DNA of 11,725 nucleotides, taken from the NCBI GenBank assembly GCA_964591605.1, contig CAZQEN010000251.1, positions 1 through 11,725 on the forward strand, given 5' to 3'. A program made the translations under genes and the position numbers. The notes under the pieces were generated by a model, which was not told the origin of the DNA, searched no databases, and saw nothing but the letters and a program-made list of their open reading frames with translations. This DNA is from CAYLLT01 sp964591605. Lineage in GTDB: Bacteria > Planctomycetota > Phycisphaerae > UBA1845 > PWPN01. Positions within the stretch are counted from its first letter, which is position 1, and every line of letters begins with the position of its first letter. This document shows positions 1 through 6,884 of the stretch, piece by piece.

Positions 1-769
1 CCCAGTGCTTCTGCATGAACAGCGTGCTCGGCCGCGAGCGGTGCAGCGCGATGCGGTGAACGCAGTGGCCGACCTCGGCCGCCGGGTCCGGGATGTACTG
101 CGACCGCAGGCCACGGTTGATGGGCTTCCACGTCTTGCCGCCGTCATCCGTGCGGAAACACCCGGCCGACGAAATGGCAATGAAGATGCGGTCGGGCTTC
201 TGGGGATCGATCAGAATCGTATGCAGGCCCATGCCGCCGGCGCCCGGCGCCCACTGGGGGCCCGATCCGTGCCCTCGCAGGCCGGGCAGCTCGTGCCAGC
301 TCCTGCCGCCATCGGTCGTGCGAAACATCGCGGCATCCTCCACACCCGCGTAGACCGTGTCCGGGTCGCTCAGCGATGGCTCGAGGTGCCAGACGCGCTT
401 GAACTCCCAGGGATGCTGCGTCCCGTCGTACCACTGATGCGTCGTGAGCGGCTTGCCGGTCTCCGGCGACGTGTCGTACACGAACTTGTTGCTCTCCCCC
501 TGGACGAAACCCTCCGGCGATTTCGTCAGCGGCCCGCCGGGCGTGTCCCACGTCCGGCCGCCGTCGTCCGAGCGCTGGATGATCTGCCCGAACCAGCCGC
601 TGGTCTGCGACGCATAGATCCGGTTGGGATCCACCGGCGAGCCCTTCACATGGAACACCTCCCACCCCGCGAAAAGCGGCCCGCTCACCTCCCACTTCTG
701 CCGCTTGCCGTCCGAGGTCACGATGAAAGCCCCTTTTCGGGTGCCCACCAGCACGCGCACTGCGCTCAT
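1..769 (-). CDS. BNR/Asp-box beta-propeller protein (sialidase/VPS10-like fold), C-terminus missing
   Basis: Translating the minus strand from the ATG at 769 gives 256 residues that stay open to the window edge, so the 3' end is missing. Three Asp boxes are visible: SDDGGRTW (residues 67-74), TTDGGRSW (151-158) and RTDDGGKTW (206-214). They mark blades of a beta-propeller of the WD40/YVTN/BNR-like class often labelled exo-sialidase or glycosyl hydrolase. The last part (PDPAAEVGHCVHRIALH, then LFMQKHW) resembles a conserved segment of these proteins. There is no signal peptide: the protein starts MSAVRVLVGTRKGAF, so a cytoplasmic location is inferred. The start is fixed by a strong Shine-Dalgarno (AAGGAGTG) just upstream of the ATG. 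Catalytic sialidase residues are not evident, and Asp boxes alone do not prove glycosidase activity. The substrate is unknown. Confidence 0.85.
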   Translation of the reverse strand, partial: MSAVRVLVGTRKGAFIVTSDGKRQKWEVSGPLFAGWEVFHVKGSPVDPNRIYASQTSGWFGQIIQRSDDGGRTWDTPGGPLTKSPEGFVQGESNKFVYDTSPETGKPLTTHQWYDGTQHPWEFKRVWHLEPSLSDPDTVYAGVEDAAMFRTTDGGRSWHELPGLRGHGSGPQWAPGAGGMGLHTILIDPQKPDRIFIAISSAGCFRTDDGGKTWKPINRGLRSQYIPDPAAEVGHCVHRIALHRSRPSTLFMQKHW

Positions 770-815
770 GCGTCACTCCTTCCTTGCATTCTGGATTCGC
801 AGATGGCCCACTGCG

Positions 816-844
816 AGTATACGCGCCCCCGCCCCGTAGTCGAA
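816..844 (-). promoter_or_regulatory. Possible sigma70-type promoter of the BNR gene
   Basis: On the minus strand a TATACT hexamer (816-821) lies about 46 bases upstream of the BNR start codon. It is a 5/6 match to the -10 consensus. The hexamer 17 bases further upstream, TTCGAC (839-844), is a poor -35 match. Only the -10 is persuasive. The rest of 770-975 shows nothing else that I can name. Confidence 0.25.
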
Positions 845-975
845 CACAGCGGGGACAGATCGACATCCGAATCACGTTTTCCACACCGGAAACGCACGGC
901 GCCCTCAGTTCCGGCGCGATTCGGACGGTGACGCAAGCCGCGTAACACAATTGTCGGGCTTCGGGCCCACAGTCG

Positions 976-1155
976 CTAAAGCAGGCCGTTTCTGATCGCG
1001 TCCCGCACAAAAGCGTTGTAGGACGGAAAGCGTTTGGCTTGTTCCATTTCGACGGTAATCCCGTTGGTCTGCCTGTACGTATCAACGCGGCCGCGCAGTT
1101 CGTGTGGCGGCGGTCGATCGTCGCCGGTGAGCTGGCTGGTATCCTCTGGATCGCC
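976..1155 (-). pseudogene. In-frame coding-like continuation after the TAA of the 1156-1611 gene
   Basis: Directly after the TAA at 1156-1158 the same frame stays open for 59 codons and ends at TAG (976-978). The translation looks like protein rather than noise: GDPEDTSQLTGDDRPPP, then HELRGRVDTYRQTNG, then EMEQAKRFPSYNAF and a hydrophobic end VRDAIRNGLL. The only ATG in this stretch is near its end, so it is not an obvious independent gene. The simplest reading is that a single-base change in a tyrosine codon (TAC or TAT to TAA) split a gene of about 211 codons. Other possibilities are readthrough or a sequencing error. Confidence 0.5.
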
Positions 1156-1611
1156 TTAGATCGGAAACATCGTGCGGACCCAAGCCGCGGCAGCTTCGGA
1201 TGACAAGCCCTTATCCTTCTTGGCGTCGAGAAAGGTGGCATAGCGAAAGACGTCTTCCGACCCGAGCACCATCGGCCGACAAAGATCGGACAGGTTCCAC
1301 CACTCGCTAATGTCATCGTCAGTCGCACCTTCGCGTCGTGCCCTTTCGATGATCCGCGTGGACTTGGGCTCGCCGTGGAGAGCAGCATGAATAAGAAGGT
1401 CACCATAATCTGCCGGGAGATCTGCAGTGCCCTCAGCTCTACCCTGCTCTTTGCAGAGCGAGATGGCCTGTGACACAACCTGCTCCGCGTCCGCTGTTGT
1501 GAAGCCACAAGCCTCACACAGCATCCGTGCGTAGAGGGCCCGCAATCCGCGCTCAACCGATTGTGCGCCGCGGCCAAAGATTCGCGAAAGCATGGACAAG
1601 CTTCGATCCAT
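1156..1611 (-). CDS. Hypothetical protein, probably truncated at its C-terminus by a nonsense codon
   Basis: The ORF is 151 residues, from ATG at 1611 to TAA at 1156-1158. An in-frame TGA lies just upstream of the ATG, so the start cannot move far out; a second ATG (codon 7) is an alternative, and neither has a strong ribosome binding site. I recognise no family. The predicted protein is soluble and mostly helical, with charged helices (for example IIERARREGATDDDISEWW) and cysteines in ARMLCEACGF. There is no signal peptide or membrane segment. It follows the 1655-1888 ORF by 43 bases on the same strand, so it may belong to the same transcription unit. The frame continues in a coding-like manner for 59 codons past the stop, which suggests that this is the N-terminal part of a longer, now broken gene. 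Confidence 0.6.
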   Translation of the reverse strand: MDRSLSMLSRIFGRGAQSVERGLRALYARMLCEACGFTTADAEQVVSQAISLCKEQGRAEGTADLPADYGDLLIHAALHGEPKSTRIIERARREGATDDDISEWWNLSDLCRPMVLGSEDVFRYATFLDAKKDKGLSSEAAAAWVRTMFPI

Positions 1612-1654
1612 TCTTGCTCATTTGGGATTGGTCTGGCAGACACCTGCAAACCGG

Positions 1655-1888
1655 CTATTGTTTCTCATGTCGCCGGGCCTTCTCCGCCCGGATGCGAAGA
1701 AATCGCGAACCGAGGCCGACACAATAGCGTTGAAGGGTTTTGGCGAGTCTCTCCAGTTCCGCGGCGAAACCGGAACCTTTGCGGATTCCCTCGAGGCTCT
1801 CATACCCCATCATGGGGCTGCGCGCGATTATCCGTGCACCGTCTCCGCTCGCACAGGTGAGCCACGTATCCTCTGCGACGATGAGCAC
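1655..1888 (-). CDS. Hypothetical protein; GTG start probably not the original one
   Basis: The annotatable ORF has 77 residues, from GTG at 1888 to TAG at 1655-1657. It reads as a convincing protein (VLIVAEDTWLTCASGDGARI, then GSGFAAELERLAKTLQRY, then a basic tail RAEKARRHEKQ). I do not recognise the family. The same frame is open for a further 42 codons upstream, to a TAA at 2015-2017. That stretch is equally protein-like, with several cysteines and tryptophans, but contains no ATG, GTG or TTG. The 77-residue product is therefore probably the C-terminal part of a longer gene whose start was lost or is in another frame. It sits downstream of the coiled-coil gene (stop at 2082) on the same strand. 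Confidence 0.45.
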   Translation of the reverse strand: MLIVAEDTWLTCASGDGARIIARSPMMGYESLEGIRKGSGFAAELERLAKTLQRYCVGLGSRFLRIRAEKARRHEKQ

Positions 1889-2084
1889 TTCCCACCATGC
1901 GCACTGGAAGCGGCCCAGGTGTGTCTCGCGACATGGTGTCTCTCCAACAAATGGACAGAATCTTTCGACTCTCCCTTTGATGTCGCCAGCTTCACCGTAT
2001 TGGTTTGTTCCTTCTTAACACACTCCTCGATTTGTGCAAAGAACGATGCGCGTCCACATCGGCCAACAGAAGGTGGTCGCCTCA
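1889..2084 (-). pseudogene. Coding-like region upstream of the 1655-1888 ORF, probably a frameshifted 5' part
   Basis: From 2014 to 1889 the frame of the downstream ORF is open and protein-like (NQYGEAGDIKGRVERF, then CPFVGETPCRETHLGRFQCAWWE) but has no usable start codon. A second frame begins with a GTG at 2085 that overlaps the TGA of the coiled-coil gene (GTGA). It carries SFFAQIEECVKKEQTN before its reading becomes less convincing. A frameshift near 2000-2014 would join the two into one gene starting at 2085 and ending at 1655. This is an inference from the appearance of the translations. A genuine indel, an assembly error or plain chance are all possible. Confidence 0.35.
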
Positions 2085-2282
2085 CCTACGGACAACTTGA
2101 CGGGCCTCGTATTGTGCGATCTCTTCCTTAAACTGGTTGATCGTGTCCCGCAATGCTCGCATCGTCAATTCTCTCACTCGCTGGCTCTCACGGGTGTCAT
2201 GAAGCAGTTCTTCGTATCGCCGCTCCAGCCGGGTGAGCTTGGCACGCGTGTTGGTGAGTTCAATGTCGTTCTTCAGGCTCAT
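2082..2282 (-). CDS. Small coiled-coil protein paired with the nucleotidyltransferase
   Basis: The ORF is 66 residues from ATG at 2282, whose ATGA overlaps the TGA stop of the upstream nucleotidyltransferase. This 4-base overlap indicates translational coupling and a shared function. The whole protein is charged and helical with heptad-like spacing: TRAKLTRLERRYEELL (12-27), a short hinge, then RELTMRALRDTINQFKEEI (about 37-55) ending in QYEARQ. No DNA-binding domain is present. The layout of two helices ending in EEI-Y-E resembles, from memory, the N-terminal arm of some HTH antitoxins, here standing alone. The function is inferred: it is probably a partner or antitoxin of the neighbouring nucleotidyltransferase. 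It is also possible that it regulates the enzyme without any toxin role. Confidence 0.7.
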   Translation of the reverse strand: MSLKNDIELTNTRAKLTRLERRYEELLHDTRESQRVRELTMRALRDTINQFKEEIAQYEARQVVRR

Positions 2283-2680
2283 GAAACGATTTCAACCATT
2301 CCCTTGGAGACGCCCATTCGATCAGTCCCGAAGATGTCCTGGATGTACTCGTCGAAATCCGCTTGGCCCACGAGTTTCATTTCCAGGTAGGGCAATCCGG
2401 CGATCAGCCCCGCCTCCGCATCCGGGTCGATCGGGAATCGCGGGCCGATCAGCAGCACGCAATCCACATCATTCGGTTCTATTATATCGGTCACAAAGCT
2501 GCCGTTCAAAACGATGCGCTGGACACCCGCCTTCCGAGCCAGGTCCACCATCCAGCGCACCGACTCCATCTGCGCGCGTCGGATCTCAGACTGCTTCCCA
2601 AAGCGGGTCTCGATTTCATCCAGCCGGGCGGGGTGAACACCCGGTCGCAGATAGCCTGAGTCATCGAAGGGTGGGATCAT
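2279..2680 (-). CDS. Small nucleotidyltransferase of the DUF6932 type
   Basis: From ATG 2680 the product has 133 residues. It opens with MIPPFDDSGYLRPGVHPARL, the N-terminal segment typical of DUF6932 proteins. It then carries the nucleotidyltransferase signature LNGSFVTDIIEPNDVDCVLL (58-77): Gly60-Ser61 for nucleotide binding and Asp71/Asp73 as the metal-binding pair. A later acidic residue around 100-110 may be the third. The C-terminus MGVSKGMVEI also fits the family. Such enzymes are expected to transfer a nucleotide to a protein or RNA; the target is unknown. An in-frame GTG at 2722 would add 14 residues. I prefer ATG 2680 because it places the family's usual N-terminus first, but neither start has a clear ribosome binding site. 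It overlaps the downstream coiled-coil gene by 4 bases, which suggests a two-gene module. Confidence 0.75.
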   Translation of the reverse strand: MIPPFDDSGYLRPGVHPARLDEIETRFGKQSEIRRAQMESVRWMVDLARKAGVQRIVLNGSFVTDIIEPNDVDCVLLIGPRFPIDPDAEAGLIAGLPYLEMKLVGQADFDEYIQDIFGTDRMGVSKGMVEIVS

Positions 2681-2881
2681 GCGGTAGGGATTCTCAGCAG
2701 GACGGCCGAGGCTGTCCAGCACGCCCGAACGTGCCGGTAGACTGCTGCCGGCGCGATCACGCTCAGTCTATCTGGCGTTTGGCCCGGACGCTTCATGCCT
2801 GCACCTTCACTCTGCACCTGCATCGAACTGCCGTCGTGCCCACCGCACCCATCGTGGCTCTACGGTTGAGGTATCTGTGGA

Positions 2882-2911
2882 TATAATGCCGCACCGCCGA
2901 TTCGGCGCGGC
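2882..2911 (+). promoter_or_regulatory. TATAAT box and GC-rich hairpin in front of the adenosyltransferase gene
   Basis: A perfect TATAAT (2882-2887) lies 38 bases before the start codon at 2926. There is no good -35 at 16-18 bases; a TTGAGG is only 10 bases away. Directly after it is a nested inverted repeat: GCCGC (2888-2892) pairs with GCGGC (2907-2911), and GCCG (2896-2899) pairs with CGGC (2903-2906). The hairpin ends two bases before the Shine-Dalgarno TAGGA (2913-2917). The two readings compete: if TATAAT is a real -10, transcription would start inside the left arm. The remaining part of 2723-2925 shows no further recognisable site and no cobalamin riboswitch. Confidence 0.3.
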
Positions 2912-2925
2912 GTAGGACCAGATAG

Positions 2926-3468
2926 ATGAAGCTCTACACCCGGACCGGTGACGCAGGCGAGACCTCGCTGTTTGACGGCACGCGCGTGGCCAAAGACGAC
3001 CCCCGCGTCTCGGCGTACGGCGACGTGGACGAGCTCAACGCCCTCCTGGGCTGGTGCAAATGCGTGGCCGACCGGACGACCCTGCGGACGCAGATCGAGC
3101 AGATTCAGTCGGACCTGTTCGTCCTGGGGGCCGAGCTGGCCAGCCCCGAGCCCACGACCCGGATTCCGACCATTGCCCCCGAGCACATCGCCCGCCTGGA
3201 AGGCTGGATCGACGAGAGCTGCGCGACCACGCCTGCCCTGCGCCACTTCGTACTGCCCGGAGGGACCGAACTGGCCGCCCGCCTGCATGTCGCCCGAACC
3301 GTGTCCCGGCGGGCCGAGCGGACGGTCATTCACCTGAGCCACGCCAGCCCGGTCCGCAGCGACATCGTCATCTACCTCAACCGTCTGAGCGACCTGTTGT
3401 TCGCCTGGGCACGCGGGGCGAACCATGAGGCCGGCTGCGAAGAACCCCCATGGATTCCCAACCGATGA
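2926..3468 (+). CDS. Cob(I)alamin adenosyltransferase, PduO/MMAB type
   Basis: The 180-residue length is normal for this family. It transfers the 5'-deoxyadenosyl group of ATP to cob(I)alamin to give coenzyme B12, in the cytoplasm, as a trimer of helical bundles. Visible motifs are the ATP-binding N-terminus YTRTGDAGETSLF (4-16), DPRVSAYGDVDELNALLG (about 25-42), FVLPGGT (108-114), ARTVSRRAER (about 122-131) and YLNRLSDLLFAWAR (150-163). The start is supported by TAGGA eight bases upstream. The gene overlaps the next ORF, which suggests cotranscription, although the products have no obvious shared pathway. No cobalamin synthesis or B12-dependent enzyme gene is visible nearby, so the enzyme served cannot be named. 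A bifunctional or alternative family is unlikely. Confidence 0.95.
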   Translation: MKLYTRTGDAGETSLFDGTRVAKDDPRVSAYGDVDELNALLGWCKCVADRTTLRTQIEQIQSDLFVLGAELASPEPTTRIPTIAPEHIARLEGWIDESCATTPALRHFVLPGGTELAARLHVARTVSRRAERTVIHLSHASPVRSDIVIYLNRLSDLLFAWARGANHEAGCEEPPWIPNR

Positions 3469-6400
3469 CCAGCAGCGCACCCGCCCCGGCCCTTGCCTCC
3501 AGCCCACCGGCCGATGAGCCGACCAGCGGCGTCGAGCAGGTCATGTTGCTCATTCTGGCTCTGACCCTCGCCTCCACCTGCCTGCTCACCAGCGCAGGGG
3601 AGGGGGCGGAGGAAGGACACGTCCCCTGGGGGCGAAACTCGATCCTGCGCGTCATCACCGACCTGACCAACCTGACCCACCAGTTCCCCACCGCGCGGGG
3701 AACCGAGGTGAAATGGCTCACCCAGGCGGCCGGTGCCGCCGCCGCGCTGGTCTGTGCAGCCGCCGCGTGGTTTCTCCGCACGCGCCGCGACCCGGACGCC
3801 GAACCCTTCCGGCCCGAGCCCCTGCCCCCGCGGCCATTCGCCTGGCTCAGGGGCATGTCGCCCAGCACGGCCGCACAGGTTGCCCTGGTGCTGTTTGTCG
3901 GCTGGGCCGCCCTCAGTGCCCTGTGGTCCCCCTGGACGGAAAGCTCGATCTACGAGGCGATGCGCCTGGGCATGGGAGCGCTGCTGGCCATCTCGATCGG
4001 GCACTGTCTCACCCGCCGCATGGCCCGCCACGGCGCCGTCATCCTCGCCGTCGTCCTGATCGTCACCGCGGCGATCGGAATCTGGTATCACTACGAACGC
4101 AATCCCGTTCAGCGGCTCAAATACCCCATCGGAAACCCGATCTTCTTTGCCGCGTGCCTGCTGCCCGCATTTCCGGTGCTGGCCGCGGTGATCCTGGGAG
4201 AGGTTTTTGCGGTTCGCCGCACTGGTAAGCCCGGATCCCCCCCCCTCCGGAGCATCCTGATCATCGCGGCCGGCGCCCTGGGGCTGGTCCTGCTCGGGTG
4301 GGCTTTCGTGCTGGCCGACTCGCGCGGACCCGGACTGGGCCTGATCCTCGGCCTGCTCGCCGCCGCCCTCCTGCTGACCCCCATGCGGACCCGCCTGGTC
4401 CTGCTCGCCGGCGGCACCGTCGCCCTGATCATGTTCGCCTCGCTCAAGCTCTGGCCCGTCTCGTGGCTGCTGAGCCGGCCCGACACCGTCCGTCTGCGGC
4501 TCTACGCGTGGAAATACGCCCTGAATCTCTTCCTGAGCCGCCCTGACATCGGACGCGGCCAGGGCGCGTACGTCTTGCTCGCTCAGCAGATGTCCCGCCC
4601 CGATGCCGAGCGCGATCCCCTCGCCTTTCCCGGCGGCAATTTTCTGGGAAATGCCCACAACGAGTGGCTCGAGATCCTTGCCGACCTGGGCGCGGTGGGC
4701 CTGGCCCTCATGATCACGGCGATCGGCGTCACGCTGTGGGCGGTCCTCCTGGCCTGGCGCCAGTCCGGCGCGACGGCCGAGTCGCGCCCGGCCGCCATCC
4801 GCGACCGATGCATGCTCGCCGGCCTGCTGGGGGCTTTTCTCGGGCTGATCGCCGAATCGACCAGCGACGTGGCCCTGCGCATGCCCGGCCTGCCGGTGAT
4901 TCTTTACGCGACGTGGGGTCTGCTCTGGGCGATGTCACGTCCGGCCTCCGCCAGGCCCCCCGTCATCCGCGTGCCGGGCGTCCGCGCCGTCGGGCTTGTA
5001 GCCGCCATCGCCGGTGCCTGGTTGGTGCTGGTCGTCGCAGGTCGAGACTGGCATGCAGCCCTCGCCGAGCCGCAGGTCGCCAGGTATGCCGGCCAGTTCC
5101 AGTGGGAAAAAGCCCTCCAGGCCGCCGATGAATGCGCCCGATACCGACTCGGGCTGGAAGCACGACTGGGGGCCTTCTACCGGGCGACCAGCGTCGCCCG
5201 CGACGCCGCCGCCTTCACCGCTCACCGCCTGCAGGACATGATCCAGCGCGCCGGTCAGCCCCTGCCGGAAAGCGGCGACGGCCCCCACCGCCGCGACATG
5301 TCCGCCATCACCCGCCTGGCCGAGGAAGATGTCGCTAATTTCGAGCGGTATTTCGATCTCGGCGTCCGCACCGGCCAGACGCTCCTGGCCTACTGCCCCA
5401 CCTTCCCCAACGTGGCGGCTTTCATTTCCGACCTGTGGCTGCTGCGGAGCCAGATCGCCGGCGTCCAGACCCCCGGCGGGCCCCTGCCCCTGGCCTCCCT
5501 CCCCACCGATCCCCTGGAACAGGCACGGCTCTGGATGCTCCAGGAGTTTCGCGCCGACCGGCTCAGCGCCGAACTCGGCCTGCGCCTGCTGCAGTTGTCT
5601 CACGGACAGGACATGCTCGAACGGCTCAACATGCTCCGCATCCCGATCCGCACCGGGCCGATCCATCCCGGCGTCGAGCCCGCCCTCATCGAGCTCATGC
5701 AGGAGGACTCCTTCGGCTCGGCCATCGAGGCCCTTCTGGCAGCCGCTCGTCCCGCGACCCTCTCCTCCGGCAACTGGCCCGATCCCTATTCACCAGAATC
5801 CATGCGCCTGGCGGCACTGGCCTACAAACGGCGCGGCATGTTCGAGCAGGCCGCCCTCCTGGCCGGCCAGGCCGCCCAGCTCCTCGACCAGATCCGCAGC
5901 CGATTCCCCGCCAACGCTGGCTATGCCATGAGCGATCAGGCCGAGTATCTCCTCCTGGGCGACCCCGACCATCCGGAGCGAGCCATCGGCGCCGCCCAGA
6001 AAGCACTCGAACTCTGGCCCGAGTCCTTCCGCCCGCAGCAACGGCAAGTCCTTGACCAGTCGCTGGTGATCTACCTGCTCGCCGCCGGTGCGGAGGCCGA
6101 GGGCCGGCAGATCATCGCGGCCATCCTGGTGCAGGACGCGTCCTCCGCCGACGTTGAGCGAAGCCTCGGTCTGGCCTATCTGCAGCTTTGCCAGAGATTT
6201 ATGCCCTTCGTCCCGGAAAAACGCCCCCCGAAGCTCAAGGACTGGCTCCAGAGATCGCTGGTGCTGGCGACCGGCCGTCCCGAGCCCCTCATGCTCGCCA
6301 CGACTGTGACTCTGGAAGCGGGGCAGGAAGACGTGGCGATTCAGAATCTCCAGACGCTCGAGCAGATGGTCCAGAATCCCGAGGCGATGGCCGTGTTTCT

Positions 6401-6572
6401 CCGATCCCTGCTCGCACGCTTTCCCAGTTCCCCCGGACTCAAATCATTTGCCGCGACAAGACTTCCGGAATTCGGCCAGACCACCCAACCCGCGCAGGAA
6501 CGTCCCGCCGCCACCTCGCAGCCCGCGGCCCCCGCCACGCGAAGCCCGAATTTCTTCCCGAACTTGGAATAG
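3450..6572 (+). CDS. O-antigen ligase/polymerase-family membrane protein with long helical repeat C-terminus
   Basis: The product has 1040 residues from ATG 3450. An ATG at 3465 would give the usual ATGA overlap with the preceding stop and may be the true start. The N-terminal half holds about 12 hydrophobic segments between roughly 31 and 532. It includes the Wzy_C/O-antigen-ligase features RLRLYAWKYALNLF (about 346-359) and the histidine loop NAHNEWLEILADLG (401-414). Enzymes of this class join or polymerise undecaprenyl-linked glycans on the outer face of the inner membrane, and the conserved His and Arg are needed. After the last membrane segment, about 500 residues are soluble and helical with TPR-like stretches (for example around 790-815, AYKRRGMFEQAALLAGQAAQ), ending in a Pro/Ala/Thr-rich tail. 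Whether it acts as ligase, polymerase or protein glycosyltransferase cannot be told from sequence. Confidence 0.8.
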   Translation: MDSQPMTSSAPAPALASSPPADEPTSGVEQVMLLILALTLASTCLLTSAGEGAEEGHVPWGRNSILRVITDLTNLTHQFPTARGTEVKWLTQAAGAAAALVCAAAAWFLRTRRDPDAEPFRPEPLPPRPFAWLRGMSPSTAAQVALVLFVGWAALSALWSPWTESSIYEAMRLGMGALLAISIGHCLTRRMARHGAVILAVVLIVTAAIGIWYHYERNPVQRLKYPIGNPIFFAACLLPAFPVLAAVILGEVFAVRRTGKPGSPPLRSILIIAAGALGLVLLGWAFVLADSRGPGLGLILGLLAAALLLTPMRTRLVLLAGGTVALIMFASLKLWPVSWLLSRPDTVRLRLYAWKYALNLFLSRPDIGRGQGAYVLLAQQMSRPDAERDPLAFPGGNFLGNAHNEWLEILADLGAVGLALMITAIGVTLWAVLLAWRQSGATAESRPAAIRDRCMLAGLLGAFLGLIAESTSDVALRMPGLPVILYATWGLLWAMSRPASARPPVIRVPGVRAVGLVAAIAGAWLVLVVAGRDWHAALAEPQVARYAGQFQWEKALQAADECARYRLGLEARLGAFYRATSVARDAAAFTAHRLQDMIQRAGQPLPESGDGPHRRDMSAITRLAEEDVANFERYFDLGVRTGQTLLAYCPTFPNVAAFISDLWLLRSQIAGVQTPGGPLPLASLPTDPLEQARLWMLQEFRADRLSAELGLRLLQLSHGQDMLERLNMLRIPIRTGPIHPGVEPALIELMQEDSFGSAIEALLAAARPATLSSGNWPDPYSPESMRLAALAYKRRGMFEQAALLAGQAAQLLDQIRSRFPANAGYAMSDQAEYLLLGDPDHPERAIGAAQKALELWPESFRPQQRQVLDQSLVIYLLAAGAEAEGRQIIAAILVQDASSADVERSLGLAYLQLCQRFMPFVPEKRPPKLKDWLQRSLVLATGRPEPLMLATTVTLEAGQEDVAIQNLQTLEQMVQNPEAMAVFLRSLLARFPSSPGLKSFAATRLPEFGQTTQPAQERPAATSQPAAPATRSPNFFPNLE

Positions 6573-6635
6573 GCTCCGCTCCTCGACGGTTCATCATCGT
6601 GGGCAAAGGTATCATCCTCTTCCCCTTTCCAACGA

Positions 6636-6671
6636 CGGGTGGCCGGCACAACCGGTCACCCGGGTCTTTTT
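6636..6671 (+). terminator. Rho-independent terminator after the O-antigen-ligase-like gene
   Basis: CGGGTGGCCGG (6636-6646) pairs with CCGGTCACCCG (6652-6662) over 11 base pairs with one G-U wobble and a 5-base loop (CACAA). A run of five T follows at 6667-6671, four bases after the stem. It lies 64 bases past the stop at 6572 and should separate this unit from murJ. The rest of the 312-base gap (6573-6884) shows no convincing promoter, RNA or small gene. Confidence 0.75.
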
Positions 6672-6884
6672 CAGGGCCCCCCGCTTTTTGTGACCCCTTC
6701 AGCCGGACTCCGTCGATGCATATCGCGGCCAGCACGCTGCGCAGCCATTTCCACCTGAATGCCTGTGACGCGGGGCAATGTTCAGCCTCCTCCGCCGCCT
6801 CACCCGCGGTGGACGATGACTCAACGAGTTCCCCAACGGCCGTCCATGCCGAATGGTCGAACCACCTGCCTTTCGGAGCGGAAG

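Noticed and set aside
144..1649. Minus-strand open frame of 501 codons across the BNR gene and the hypothetical gene
   Set aside because: It runs through two better-supported frames and has no domain; it is a by-product of high GC content.
2082..2282. RRYEELLH in the coiled-coil protein as a HEPN ribonuclease motif (R-x4-6-H)
   Set aside because: The match is to a very loose pattern; HEPN domains are about 100 residues or more with the motif in a later helix, whereas this protein has 66 residues and the match is near the N-terminus.
2866..2887. TTGAGG/TATAAT as a complete sigma70 promoter
   Set aside because: The spacing is 10 bases, far too short for the two elements to be used together.
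2723..2925. Cobalamin riboswitch in front of the adenosyltransferase gene
   Set aside because: No B12-box-like conserved segment was found and the space is short; only a small hairpin is visible.
3372..4658. Minus-strand 428-codon frame rich in Gly, Gln, Glu and Asp
   Set aside because: It is antisense to the adenosyltransferase and the O-antigen-ligase-like gene, both of which have clear motifs; the composition is that of an antisense shadow.
6759..6884. N-terminal extension of MurJ from the ATG at 6759
   Set aside because: The extra 42 residues are Pro-rich and unlike the family, and only ATG 6885 has a good ribosome binding site at proper distance.
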